DNA of 64,000 nucleotides from Branchiostoma belcheri. Its lineage: Eukaryota > Chordata > Leptocardii > Amphioxiformes > Branchiostomatidae. This document shows, in pieces, positions 11,260 through 22,097 of this stretch. Every line of letters starts with the position of its first letter. Position 1 is the first letter of the stretch. The translations under genes and the position numbers were made by a program. The stretch covers positions 656,916-720,915 of the forward strand of contig NW_017804409.1 in the NCBI RefSeq assembly GCF_001625305.1, read 5' to 3'. The notes under the pieces are model-generated. The model did not search any database. It worked only from the letters and a program-made list of their open reading frames with translations, and was not told the DNA's origin.

Positions 11260-11880
11260 ATTGCCGTGTATGTCACCTTTCTACGTTAGAGATCTCGATG
11301 TGTACAACGTGTTAAGTGCAGCGCCCTGTCCATTGGTTTTCCATCTACAGTTCTCTCATTGTCGCGGCAATCTTCCAAACTACTATATCAACTCTACAGA
11401 TCGAATCCATATTGTCCCGGTTCAAGAGCTTCTAATGGCACTCTCTTCTCTCGCTTGGGAAAGCTGTTATTATTCTTCTATTGTAATTTTTTGTATTGCC
11501 AAGGGTGCAGATTGAGTCTTCTATCGTGATGTTTATTGTAGATTATGTAAATATTGTAACTTGAACAAAATAGAAGACGAACGTCATTTTGTAACAGAAT
11601 GTGAACTGTATAGCAAAGAGAGAAATGATCTGTATATGGTTGTACAAGGTTGTTCCCCTATTTCACACACTTAAGTAGTGTAGAAAAATTCATATTCCTT
11701 ATGCGACTAGACAAACCACCCATCGAAAAACAGATCTGTACCTTTATTTCTACAATAACCGAAAAGCGAGGAGAAGTTGAATTTATATAACGATAGTTAG
11801 TTAATTTTGTATCTGTTATCCGTGTTCATTCATCTTGTTTTGTTGTGACCTGTACTTAGCCAAGTTTTTTGTTTGTTTGT
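11260..11880 (+). mobile_element. LINE 3' fragment with His/Cys tail domain
   Basis: Around 11535-11640 the plus strand encodes YCRLCKYC followed by KIEDERHFVTEC, the same C-terminal domain type as 3740-3910. Downstream is a 3' region that merges near 11880-12010 with a T-rich antisense LINE-like tail. No intact ORF remains. Confidence 0.65.
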
Positions 11881-12036
11881 TTATTTAGATCTCCATTAGT
11901 ATGGAAGTCAACTCCATACTATTCTTCCTGGAGTCCACATTAAATGAAATAACAATAATAATAATAATAATTGCTTCTAGCAATAATAATAAATAAGACA
12001 TACAAAATCATACTGAAACTAGAGTTCCACGATCTC

Positions 12037-12921
12037 ATACCTTCGCCAAATGATGTTAGCCTTTATGAATAAGAAATATACTAATCACCCTGATTATGCA
12101 AATAGGATCCTCAATTGCATGAATTATATCAGTCTGTTGATCATATTCTCCACCAAAAGACAGTCTTATCTTAACAAAGAATGCCATTTTCTCATAAATT
12201 ATGCAAATGTGGTCCTTATTTGAATAAGTTATGTTTAATTATGTTCACCTTCACTTAACTTTCAAACACCCCAAGTATGAAATTCCAGGCAGTTACCACT
12301 ACGCAATTATAACATTTTCTCATTAATTATGCAAATTAAGTCTTCATTTGCATAATCAATATTTGCCTGTGTTTCTCTCGTTCTTAATAACATATGTTAC
12401 AAGCTTGAACTTCCTATCATGGAATGCAGCTGATTCATAGAATTTCCTCATTAATTATGCAAATTACATCAATATTCGCATAATTGTAATATCATTATGT
12501 CAAGCATCACTTAAGCTACCTACATACCAAAAATCACGATGATCCATCAATCGGTTCTTGAGTTATCCTCTTTTAAACATTTGTCCTTTAAACCCCCCTG
12601 CAGTTCTAGAGCAAGCCGCTAGGGGGCCTTAACTCACATCACTTCTTCCCCAGCACAAGAGCTACCTACCTTCCAAATTTCATCACCATAGCATGTCTGG
12701 ATCTTGAGATATCAAAACCGGAAGTTCAGCTGCAGTACCATAACAAGCCGCTAGGGGGTCCAAAATCTAATCATTTTGAGGACTCATCAAGACCTACCCA
12801 CCTACCAAGTATCAAGACAATCGATCGAGGCCTTCTCAAGTTATCGTGTTGACAGACAGACACACACACACACACATACACGAACGCCTCTGAAAACATA
12901 ACCTTCTTGGCGAAGGTAATT
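12037..12921. mobile_element. Hairpin-ended non-autonomous DNA element
   Basis: The left end ATACCTTCGCCAA is answered by TTGGCGAAGGTAAT at the right. The right end folds on itself (ACCTTC...GAAGGT). The interior has repeated TAATTATGCAAAT motifs and two ccgctaggggg boxes, and a (CA)n run lies just before the right end. The interior near 12720-12840 matches 60355-60490 and 26195-26330. The superfamily is not known to me. Confidence 0.7.
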
Positions 12922-13184
12922 ATAACAAACTTGAAACAGAATCAATCAAAGAGAAAAAAAAGGGAATTGGAGATCAGAGGTCAAATAATAGAAATAATAT
13001 GTATGAAATGAAAGTAATAATTGATGTACTTTCCAATAAATACAAAATTGAAGTACCAAAACAGTAAACAAATATTTGAACTGACATAAATAATAACAAA
13101 AATATGAATAACAAATCAATATACGCTCAACAAAATGTGATTCCTTTCAATTAAATGACAACAAAAGAAGAGATCACACTCAAT

Positions 13185-13275
13185 ACTTAGTGGAACAAAG
13201 GCAGGTGAACAAAAGTGTGGCAGAAATGTGCAATAAAGGTCTTTATTCATTCATTCATTCATTCATTCATTGTAC
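13185..13275 (+). mobile_element. LINE 3' terminus with (ATTC)n tail
   Basis: gtgcaataaaggtctttatt is followed by about eight ATTC units, the same design as 4105-4150. Only the end of the element is present. Confidence 0.55.
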
Positions 13276-13920
13276 TACGTATTGCAGCCTTTGTTGGGAT
13301 TTGTCGGTAAGAGATAACCAGATACTGTACTTTGTACTTAGTTGCTTTCTTTGGCAGGTGTTTTTTGAAAGGATTCCAAGTCTTTGCTCCAACGAAATCG
13401 ATAATATGTTACCTGAAGCATTTTTACGCCCGACTAAGTTTTGGCTTCTCCCAGCCCAGCTTGTCACTGATACAATCTATCATGAGGAAAGTTGCTCAGT
13501 CAAGTAGTAACGCACCATCTGGAGAGCTATGGATTCTGTACTGCAAAATGGGAACAATATGTAGAAGCAGACGAATACATGTCTCAGTTCAGGCGCCAGC
13601 CTTTGGGATATCATCTTTTCCCTGCGTCAAAATTCAGCCTTCAGGGGAGTATATTGATATTCGCCGAGATTAGGATCAGCAATCGCGCCGGAGGGGGTGG
13701 CGGCGCAGGAAACAATCGTTTTCCCCTGGCATTAACGACGTGATTGTAACCTGTGATGGCGTTATGAAGTTAGCACCCACACTACCCTGGAAGTTGTAAT
13801 TGTTGTCATCTTCAAGCATGTATTTTACGTCTGTTAATACAGGGGATTTTCTGGGTGGTTAGGGACAAGATTAGCCTCTTCCAACATCCAAATAATGAAA
13901 ATATAGATTACTGTTGTATA
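13276..13920. other. No gene recognised
   Basis: Overlapping small open frames (about 60-113 residues) on both strands, with no domain or splice evidence. The best plus-strand frame (13332-13673) has no recognisable family. Confidence 0.25.
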
Positions 13921-13924
13921 TATG

Positions 13925-14196
13925 TTTACCGATAGAAAACATATTGTTTTTGCTCAGTTTCTTCCTCTTCTTCTTCTCCAAACAGTGACCTCTGACCTGG
14001 CCATGATTTTTTACGTCTGTCATCATGGTGACTGTTGTTGGGTTACATAATGTTGCAATTTCATGATCTGCTCTGTTCCTGTCACCATATACTAGTAGTA
14101 CATGTATGTGAATGTGTTTGAGTAAGAATTAACAGAGCTGACCATGTCTGAAGGTAAACATTATGCATTTCCTTTGCAAATGTTACTTCTCTAGTT
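13925..14196 (+). mobile_element. TGTTTACC short element
   Basis: Begins TATGTTTACCGATAG and ends ggtaaacattatgc...tgcaaatgttacttctcta. Each end is self-complementary (TGTTT/AAACA; AACATT/AAATGTT). GTTGTAT flanks both sides and may be a 7-bp target duplication. Other copies: 18103-18390, 22098-22395 and, partial, 29530-29700. No coding capacity. Confidence 0.75.
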
Positions 14197-14199
14197 GTA

Positions 14200-15040
14200 T
14201 TTGTGTTTATTGGCATCGAAACAAACCATTACAAGCACACAATGCTGGTAAAGACTTCGACTGGCCCACAAAAAGTACAGACGTAATACAGAAAACGAAC
14301 AAATGAATTAGAACCTAATATAAAATGCAAGTCATACAATAAAAGAAATAAATTATAGTTACAATGAAACCAGTTACAGTTATACAATTTACTTGAAAGT
14401 AATACAATGCATAATACAGTGTACTCTTGTGCATATTTGTGAAACAACAAAATATGATTAATTTTATTACACAACGTAAAGCATCTGCTACTATATAACA
14501 ACAATCATACTATAACACTTATCTAACTTACAAAAGACATATGTAATATGAGATGCAAATATGCTTTACAATTATTGGTGGAATTGCTAGCGTTTAGGCA
14601 TTTCTTCAAATGCTGCCCTGTATTTAAAATGAAGGGATTGTCACTTGTTTTGTTTATTGTTGTTTATTGTTTATTTAACCAGAGAACATATCGCCCTGGA
14701 GGGCGGTTTTCAATGCACCCTGGGGGGGGGGGATCCCCAAACACAATAAAATAATAACAATATAATACAACATTAAGTAATCACTGAAGAAAACTTATGT
14801 ACAAACAAGGGGCAAATTAAAATAAGGTAACTTAAGCACGAACTTAAGTAACAGAAGAATAAGAGGTCCAAAATAGGCATACATCAAATAATATCAAATC
14901 AATCATACAGAAATCAAAATAAATAATAAGTAAAATAAGGAAAATTTGCATATCAATGTACAATTGGCAGGCAGTCTTGTTTGTATATTTGTTTGAAACG
15001 TAAAAGTGTACTTGAATTTTCCATTTGAACCCATTGAGGT
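14200..15040 (-). mobile_element. Antisense LINE 3' tails (two, probable)
   Basis: About 14205-14510 (tttattggcatcgaaac..., A-rich) and 14655-14930 (agaacatatcgccctggagg..., then an A-rich run) look like reversed LINE 3' ends. The second resembles 5018-5290. No coding domain can be read. The call rests on layout and mutual similarity only. Confidence 0.4.
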
Positions 15041-15049
15041 CTGGGCTCG

Positions 15050-15418
15050 AAATTAACAGTGTCCCGATGGCCACTGACCACTCAAATTTAGACTGGAACA
15101 ACTGAAAAGTGACTATGGGACATTTGCGGGACAATAGAAAAATAATCAACATCAGAATGTCAGCCCTACGTTAGTCCATCAGGAACGCGTCCTGGCTTTT
15201 GCCTCGGAAAAGCCCCCCAATTTTCTTGTCTACTCTGGAAATATAATTTATAGTGCGTCTGGGAGTCAGAACGTAAGCAAAATAAAGTTGACTTCAAATT
15301 GTTGTCATACATACGTCCCGAAAAACAGGTTTTCGGACAGTTCTACCTCACTTCGGGACAATTGAAATTTATTTTCAGGACAGTGCTGGGACAATAAGAA
15401 AAAAAGTTAATTTCGAGG
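15050..15418. mobile_element. Inverted-repeat element of about 370 bp
   Basis: The left end CTGGGCTCGAAATTAAC is answered by GTTAATTTCGAGGCCTGG at the right. AGGT lies immediately outside both ends and may be a 4-bp duplication. The interior repeats tcccgatgg/cgggacaat motifs in opposite orientations. Confidence 0.65.
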
Positions 15419-15424
15419 CCTGGA

Positions 15425-15898
15425 GGTATGTACTACGCCTGGCTTGCTTCCTACTTTGAGAACACATGTCATGACATTAGAAGACATCATTGAAGCCCCC
15501 TGTCCATTGATTTTCCAATATCCAAATGGCCACTTTTTATCTCTAACCCCAACACCGGTAGATACCGTATTGGACGGGACGGCAGCCCTTCCACGCCCGG
15601 AGACTTCTCTGAAAATAACCCGATGACAAATGGTGTATCCACCAGACAAGATAATAGTGGTGTTTTAAGGGGAACTATACGTTTTAACGGCAAGGCAGTT
15701 TGCTAAAAACTCAGCACATCTTTCGGGCAAGTACGTCTTTGATCTTACCCGTAGCGTTGGATCATAAATGCCTTCTATTAAGTTTTGCTATTTTTTTTTA
15801 TTTATCAAAACATCCAAAACATAACAAGGACATTGTGACGCTGCCCTCAAGTTTATAACTTATATTAACAGCGCCACACAACAAAATACAATTAACAT
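15425..15898. other. No feature recognised
   Basis: Short open frames on both strands (15407-15693), without a recognisable product. Probably non-coding. Confidence 0.25.
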
Positions 15899-16016
15899 TT
15901 TTAATGTCTTGGGGTGGTGGGACTACGGCGCACTGGTATGTCAACTTTGTGTATTTAAAAATACACAAAGTTGACATACCAGTGCGCCGTAGTCCCACCA
16001 CCCCAAGACATTAAAA
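15899..16016. repeat. Near-perfect 118-bp palindrome, 56-bp arms, 6-nt loop
   Basis: Left arm 15899-15954 and right arm 15961-16016 are exact reverse complements by eye, separated by TTAAAA. The arms start ttttaatgtcttggggtggt. No transposon ends or target duplication were recognised around it. Transcribed from either strand it would give a 56-bp uninterrupted hairpin. Confidence 0.92.
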
Positions 16017-16385
16017 GTGCTAATGCTAGCTAAGTTATTTGAAAAATACGCCAATAAGAGCTAGAAGGAGAATTTAGGCCATGGTATGTTGCACTATACA
16101 ATGACAGTTGTCAATATTGGTAGTCTTTGGTTAGTCTAGGTCAGCACTGGAACGTATGATGGTAAAAACAACGGTCTATTTTTGAACGTGGTGCCTTTCG
16201 CAGGTCTGATCGATTTCAATTTCGGCGCCCATGTTGTATTTTGGGATGAGACATTGGTCAAAGTCAACAGGACGATTGCCTGTGATCCCATCGCATTGCC
16301 ATTGCATTAAAGCTATCCGAACCATTTCAGGGTGACAAAACTGGATTTTCAATGTCTATTTTCTGGTCATTCGTTCAATGAATTA

Positions 16386-16689
16386 ACGGTGCAATAGCTC
16401 AATCGGTAGAGTGCTCGCTTTGTAACCGGGAGGTCGTGAGTTCAAACCCCGGCCGGGTCATACCAAAGACTTAAAAAAAATTGTACACACTTCTTTCTCT
16501 GCTTAGCACTCAGCACATATAGGAAAGAGTGTGGGAAGGTCAAACACACAGCACTACCAGCGGACTAGCCTCCTGCTGTAGTGCCTTGCACAACTGTGTG
16601 TCGCCCAAGGGCTACAGAAATGGATATGGGCACCACCCTACGCTCTGCATAAGGGCACGGGAGACCTTTCTTTCCTTTTTTTCTTTTCT
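16386..16689 (+). mobile_element. tRNA-derived SINE with 12-bp target duplication
   Basis: The head gtgcaatagctcaatcggta holds the A box and ggtcgtgagttcaaacccc the B box. Same body as 10953-11236. It ends in a pyrimidine-rich tail. TTCAATGAATTA flanks it at 16374-16385 and 16690-16701. The tRNA-like part has TGT at the anticodon position of the loop (threonine-like), but the continuing body shows it is a SINE. Confidence 0.92.
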
Positions 16690-16704
16690 TTCAATGAATT
16701 ACGT

Positions 16705-17177
16705 TGAATCAATAGCATACTCACATCTGTGAGGCAAAAATGCGATATCGCTGACGGAACATGGTTGCGTAGGCCGGTTCTTGCTTTTATAGGTGGTACC
16801 CAAAAATAAAGAGACGCCTTACGTAGCTTGTTTTCTGGGCTATTTCAAACGCTTCAAGTGTGAAATGATGCCAAAAATGTGAGGAAATGGCAGTATTTGC
16901 CAATATCAGACAGATTTCCTCAGCATCACATTTTTTTTCGTTTTGAAGCCCTGAAATCACACTAAGCGTCTAGGGGATGGGAAAGAAAATCCTCGAACTG
17001 TGGTAATTACTGGTAATAATCTATAATTGAAGTTCACTGTCAATACAAGGGCACGTCGTTTGTTAGAACTCCGCGTATATTTTCTACCATCCCCGCCTGT
17101 CTCAGTCACGTAATATTCGCGTTATCCGCATTTCATACACACGAAAATCCATGATGGCAACTTTCCAAGCTTTTACG
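16705..17177. other. No feature recognised
   Basis: Contains the pair cagatttcctcagcatcaca and gtgaggaaatggcag, a weak inverted repeat. No gene supported. Confidence 0.25.
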
Positions 17178-17180
17178 TAA

Positions 17181-17574
17181 GGCCGTGTTGATTTGATTAT
17201 ATGGATGACATCCGCGCGCGCATGAATTTTCGGCCGTTTCCAAAAAAAAAAAATTTTAACCATACTGTAAATCGTACAAAACAGTTGCAAAATGAGCAAA
17301 AATATACCATAAGTTACAAAAAAAATTAATAAAAACTATACCAATGTCGTAGAATGCCAAAATCAAACGAAAAAAGACGAAATTGTAAAGAAATGAACTT
17401 GAAGACTAGATTATTCGCCAAACCATATTCTGTGCCATTTGCTCAACCCTCATGACCACGTAGATTTCATAATGAAAAGAACTTTTTTTTTGCAAAACGT
17501 TTTTTTATTCCCACGCGCGCATCAGTTTTGGGGCTCCCAGAGGATGTCATCCATATAATCAAGTCAACATGGCC
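17181..17574 (+). mobile_element. GGCC-ended short DNA transposon, family 2
   Basis: TAA on both sides. Starts GGCCGTGTTGATTTGATTAT, then ATGGATGACATC; ends GATGTCATCCAT, then ATAATCAAGTCAACATGGCC. The interior has tgtaaatcgtacaaaacag. Related copies: 34095, 36456 and 60958. It shares the subterminal box with families 1 and 3 but not the outer arm. Confidence 0.88.
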
Positions 17575-17892
17575 TAAGTGTGGATGGTGGGAAAGTCAAG
17601 CACCTCCATCGAACTCGACCTAAGATTTGTTGACTGCTTAGACGTAATGGGAGCCGGCAAATCTGCCGGGGCATTTTATCACTTCCAGACCGCCATTAGG
17701 GATGAATTTTTCATGGACCAATTCAAGAGCTTGGCCTTTGATACAATCCATTGGCATTAGCCACTGGAATCATCTAATGAACGTTATCGATCGAAAAGTG
17801 AAACAAGACATCCGTCTCTACATGTCAAACGATTCCCCTAGTGAAGTGATAAAGCCGTTGAATATTTTCAAACTGAATAAATTGAAATTTTA

Positions 17893-17936
17893 ATACGTAA
17901 ACGTTTCAGGTACCATCCGGTACCTTTCATCAGTAC
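17893..17936 (-). ncRNA. Hammerhead ribozyme candidate, left arm
   Basis: Read on the minus strand: CTGATGA (17927-17933), stem II AGGTACC-GGAT-GGTACCT, GAAA (17904-17907), then a short stem III CGT-TT-ACG and GTA at the expected cleavage position. All core bases I can place are canonical. Stem I would be A/T-rich with an internal loop. Self-cleaving hammerheads are known in Penelope-like elements (established knowledge); activity here is inference. Confidence 0.7.
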
Positions 17937-18102
17937 AAATATAGAGGAAATTTACGGAACAAGAAATAAGTCAATGTCCTAAAGTAGGTTCTAAATAAAC
18001 AAAAGGTAACTGACAAGGTTCTAAAAACAATCTAAAGGTATTCTAAATAAACAAAAGGTAACTACCAAAATTGACAATCTTGTCAGTTACCTTTTGTTTA
18101 TT

Positions 18103-18390
18103 ATGTTTACCGAAGGAAAACATATTGTTTTTGCTCCATTTCTTCTTCCTCTTCTTCTGTTCCAAACACTAACCTCTGACCTGGCCAATGGCCTCTTTTG
18201 TTTACATCTGTCACCATAGTAACTGGTGTTGGGTTACATCATGTTGCAATTTCAGAGAAGGTATTTAGACTCCTGTCACCATAGATATACATGTATGTGA
18301 ATGTGTTTGAGTAAGAATTAACAGAGCAGACCATATCCGAAGGTAAACATTATGAATTTGCTTTACAAATGTTACTTTTCTAGTTTAGAA
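18103..18390 (+). mobile_element. TGTTTACC short element nested in the hammerhead element
   Basis: Begins atgtttaccgaaggaaaaca and ends aaggtaaacattatgaattt...gttacttttctag. It interrupts the centre of 17844-18566; TTTA on both sides may be the target duplication. It is therefore younger than its host element. Non-coding. Confidence 0.75.
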
Positions 18391-18435
18391 CCTACTTTAG
18401 AACATTGACTTATTTCTTGTTCCGTAAATTTCCTC

Positions 18436-18490
18436 TACAATTGTACTGATGAACAGTACCGGATGGTACCTGAAACGTTTACGTATTAAA
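18436..18490 (+). ncRNA. Hammerhead ribozyme candidate, right arm
   Basis: CTGATGA (18446-18452), stem II GTACC-GGAT-GGTAC, GAAA (18472-18475), stem III CGT-TT-ACG, and GTA (18483-18485) as the putative cleavage triplet. It is the inverted partner of the left-arm candidate. The outer part of stem II differs between arms; the inner five pairs are kept. Confidence 0.7.
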
Positions 18491-18924
18491 ATTTCAATTT
18501 ATCCAGTTTAAAAAGATTCAACGGCTTTATCACTTTATCTTTATCCTGGATGATTCACCTTCACCAACGATTCCCCTAGTGGTGACATAAAACTGTCTTT
18601 TTCTACTTTACCTATGTTTTTTTAACAAAGATAGACGTCAGGGCAAAATATATACCGCCAATTATAGCTCTGGAATTACGCTCGTTTTGTTAGTGAGTGT
18701 ACTTAAGATGGTAGATTGGTTTGTTAGTTGTATCTTATAGTCACCAGTTTAAAGTTATCACCTCATTTAACGTTTATGAGTTAAGTTTCGAGGTTGTTTA
18801 AGTAGGTGCATGTGTTTGTTTACTTTATCAGTTTCAAACTTTAGAAACTCTTGCGAAAATAATTTCATCAGGTTGGTACAAACTTTGGAAACTCTTCCGA
18901 AAATAATTTCATCAGAATGGTGGA

Positions 18925-19270
18925 ATGTAGGATATTGAGATTTTTCTTATGCACAACCAGGGGTTTTTCTTACCTTGCGTACACTTCGATGTCTATCAGA
19001 CATCTTTCTCAGAGCTTCTGACTGGAGCACTGTTTCTTGCCGCTATATGTAGCTAATGTAGGTGGCGCTTTTGTGGCGAGAGAGCGCAATCCCAAACGTG
19101 GCTAAGTTTGTATCTCCCCTCGTCCCGGCTCATCATTGGGATTGACTTTCTTGTCCAGAATTTTTCTTTTTCTGTGTTCTCGCCGCAAAAGTGTTACCAA
19201 AAAAATCGGCCACATATAGCAGCAAGAAGCAGAACTCTAGTCAGAAGCTCTTAGGAAGATGTCTGTATCT
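18925..19270 (-). mobile_element. Penelope-like inverted-end fragment (fossil)
   Basis: The left part, read on the minus strand, has CTGAGAA, then the hairpin GATGTC-TGATA-GACATC, then GAAG: a hammerhead-like core close to the one at 55543-55571. The right part (19230-19265) is the inverse (gcagaactctagtcagaagc...). The middle (gagcgcaatcccaaacgtgg) matches 55620-55660. Old, degraded copy. Confidence 0.6.
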
Positions 19271-19275
19271 GTACA

Positions 19276-19520
19276 TGTATCAGTATAGCCGGTATAATCG
19301 CCCTTCGGCGTAACACACCAGCTTCGCAGGCACGCGGCGCGGCGGCAGCTAGCTATATCACACCGAACGACTTGTTACACTCAATCTTTGCACATTTGAT
19401 TGCAGGAGTTGTTTAAAGCTTTCTAGTGATGATGCTCCAACTCTGCTTGGTGGCAACGAGTTCCAGTCTACGATAGTTCTGGGGAAATACGAGTTAGTGA
19501 ATACCTCAATTCTTGGTTGA
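19276..19520 (-). mobile_element. CR1-like LINE, ORF2 C-terminus and tail repeat
   Basis: Minus strand: [20 protein letters not shown], then [20 protein letters not shown] and a C-terminus ending SVTSRSV followed by a stop. Downstream is one copy of the tail unit (gccggtataatcgcccttcg). The same tail is at 24559-24985 and 43405-43888. The protein end resembles CR1/L2-clade reverse transcriptases; the copy is 5'-truncated. Confidence 0.75.
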
Positions 19521-19610
19521 TAACTCTGTTGTAAGCTTATGTCTGATAGGCATCGAAACGTAAGCAGGGTAGGAAGAATCCCTGGTTGTGTATAAGAAAA
19601 TACCAATATC
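19521..19610 (+). mobile_element. Hammerhead-like Penelope fragment joined to LINE tail
   Basis: Plus strand reads atgtctgataggcatcgaaa followed by cgtaagcaggg, matching the stem II-GAAAC part of the cores near 18985 and 55543. Only this piece of the element is present. Confidence 0.5.
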
Positions 19611-19754
19611 CTCTTGGAAACTCTTGTACGCTGATGCTTTGTGTTATCGATGTGTTGTATGTCTGTAAAGCACCCATAGTCCAACATCTCATGAAGCGAA
19701 ATGGCCCAAGCAAGATCACATTTAAATAACATATCCCTGTACACATTCAAGTAA

Positions 19755-20328
19755 TCTTGCGCTTCCTTCTGATATCACATCATGGGCTTTCCCATAAACG
19801 ACTAAGTTGATAGAAAAGAAATACTTTTTATCCAAATAACCTGGCCTAATGGCACGTACATCACGGAGTTAATGTCGATTCTGTTCATCCGCATCTCCAG
19901 AGTTCCATCTCGAACGTTCCTCTCGGTTGAATATTAGACTTAACCTCAGACAGCGCGATTACCCCATCAGCATACCGGCTATTCTTTATGATGTTGAGGC
20001 GCACGAGGTGTGACAGCGTGAGCCGTAATACGCCAGGCGGGCGGATGGACTAAGACAGGTCCTGCCGCGGTCTATTATACATCTCTCCGTCTCTTGATGC
20101 AGGCTGGAACGTAAGGTCTTTCTTGTGTTGTTTTCACGTCCACGTTTTTGTGAAGTATGTTTCTGATGGAGGTCAGTGTTATGGTCTAACTATTAACCCC
20201 TCTGACTATCTGATAGTCCACTGCCTGTGAAAACAGACTGCACGGGGGTGTATAGAATACAGGGGAAAGGTCACTAATTCACACAGGCGCAAAGATTTAG
20301 CCTTGGTACCATCCTGGTTAGTTTACGC
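19755..20328. other. No feature recognised
   Basis: Mixed-composition sequence without a supported gene. Confidence 0.25.
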
Positions 20329-20716
20329 CCGCTCTCACAGTCGCTCCCACAGTCGCTCCCGCAGTCGCTCCCGCAGTCGCTCCCACAGTCGCTCCCACAG
20401 TCTCGCTCCCACAGTCGCTCCCACAGTCGCTGCCACAGTCGCTCCCACAGTCGCTCCCACAGTCGCTCCCACAGTCGCTCCCACAGTCTCGCTCTCACAG
20501 TCGCTCCCACAGTCGCTCCCACAGTCGCTCCCACAGTCGCTCCCACAGTCGCTCCCACAGTCGCTCCCACAGTCGCTCTCACAGTCGCTCCCACAGTCGC
20601 TCCCACAGTCGCTCCCACAGTCGCTCCTACAGTCGCTCTCACAGTCGCTCCCACAGTCGCTCCCACAGTCGCTCTCACAGTCGCTCTCACAGTCGCTCCC
20701 ACAGTCGCTCCCACCG
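20329..20716. repeat. 12-bp minisatellite, about 32 units of CGCTCCCACAGT
   Basis: Units differ mainly at two positions (CCC/CTC, ACAGT/GCAGT). Two 2-bp insertions (CAGTCTCGCT near 20400 and 20487) shift the phase. Because 12 is a multiple of three, both strands read as long SQSLP- or GATV-type repeats; these are not genes. Confidence 0.95.
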
Positions 20717-20942
20717 TAGTTCCGCTCCCACTCCCACTACGACTATGGGAGCAGACGTGAACTAACCAAGATGGTACCTAGGCTAGCAGAGATTACTTCT
20801 GAAACCAAATGTAAAGACGTCTTTTTCTTGGGATATGTTTTTAATTTGGTGCTCGACAATGTTCGGTAAGGGTAAGGGAGTAACTGTTTTCTTGTGTACC
20901 TCATTCACTGCATGTCTTGAAGCTTCATCTACGTGTCAGTAT

Positions 20943-21712
20943 ATGATATGAGGCAACAAATGTTGGTAGTTACTGCTCATACTTTCAGAAGTTTTAGCCA
21001 AAAGTTTGTATTGGCAATCCTCCATTTCCAGGCCCAATGCGGGCATGTTCCAACTTCCACGCCGCAACAAAAAAAGCAGAGATCCGTCTCAGTACGGTGA
21101 GGTTTAGGGCTTATTTCCTTCATCCATAGTTCATGTAAGTTCTGCAGTACATTTCCCATTGAATTCCCCAGCGCTATACCTGCGGGCCGGAAAAGACAGA
21201 TAGTTCCGGGAACATCCGACACAGCTGACTTACGGGAATCCTTTCCTGGAACCGAGTCTCGTCCCTCACCTCACGCGAGCTTTGTTCAGCGGTGACGTGT
21301 GAGGTCTCGCAAAGGTTTCTCCCATTGATATGAGGCAACAGTTGTTGGTAGTTACCGATAATACTTTCAGAAGTTGCAGCCAGAAGTTCGCATTGGCACT
21401 CCTCCACTTCCAGGCCCAATGCGGACACGTCCCAACTTCCACGCCGCAACAAAAAAAAGCAGAGATCCGTCTCAGTACGGTGAGGTTGAGGGCTTATTTC
21501 CTTCATCCATAGTTCATGTTAGTTCTGCAGTACATTTCCCATTGAATTCCCCAGCGCTACAGCTGCGGGCCGGAAAAGACAGATAGTTCCGGGAACATCC
21601 GACACAGCTGACTTACGGGAATCCTTTCCTGGAACCGAGCCTCGTCCCTCACCTCACGCGAGCTTTGTTCAGCGGTGACGTACGAGGTCTTCCAAAGGTT
21701 TCTCCCATTGCG
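20943..21712. repeat. Tandem duplication of a unit of about 383 bp
   Basis: The block from atatgaggcaaca to tttctcccattg occurs at about 20945-21327 and again at 21328-21712, about 95% identical by eye. It includes ttccgggaacatccgacaca and ttgttcagcggtgacgt. No gene recognised in the unit. Confidence 0.85.
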
Positions 21713-21767
21713 CAATGCATCTCCCGAGTCCTTTTTTGCCTGTAGGAAGGAACATCTGTTCGGACGA

Positions 21768-22030
21768 GATATATGTAAACTTTATTGTAAATTACTGCCC
21801 GAAGGCTAATTTCAAATAACAAGGACAAAAGAACATTGAAACAGAGTACAAAATAACTACAGAATCTACCTGACTTCTCTTTTGTAAACCATGGAAGACT
21901 TGATGTACCATTTTTTAGGAAATTAGGATGAATTGTAGACGTTTGAATAGAAAACTCATTTTCAGCGTTTTTATGAAAATGCATTACGTCTTTCACAGCT
22001 TTTGCACTTACAAATTCATTCATATACAGG
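21768..22030 (-). mobile_element. LINE 3' end, antisense
   Basis: Minus strand: FVSAKAVKDVMHFHKNA, typical of the last residues of a non-LTR reverse transcriptase, followed by a 3' region ending caataaagtttac. The 3' region matches 4760-4815 and the start of the window. Confidence 0.55.
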
Positions 22031-22097
22031 TGATATTCTATACTGGCCTCTCTCTATTTCCAGAGGATGGGCACTAACTCTATAGTTGATTAGGATA

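Larger units (their letters stand above)
17844..18566. mobile_element. Inverted-end element with two hammerhead cores (Penelope-like)
   Basis: Flanked by the perfect 15-bp duplication ACGATTCCCCTAGTG (17829-17843 and 18567-18581). Arms of about 150 bp (from gataaagccgttgaa at the left to its inverse at the right) each carry a CTGATGA...GAAAC hammerhead core. The centre holds a palindrome around aacaaaaggtaact and a later insertion of a TGTTTACC element (18103-18390). No coding sequence. The inverted paired ends and long target duplication match the Penelope-like tails at 46244 and 46858, so the family assignment is by analogy. Confidence 0.8.

Noticed and set aside
16386-16460. Possible tRNA-Thr (TGT) gene
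   Set aside because: A and B boxes are present, but the sequence continues into a SINE body with a target duplication; the acceptor stem does not close well.
20274-20719. 138- and 146-codon open frames rich in SQSLP or GATV
   Set aside because: Both are readings of the 12-bp minisatellite.
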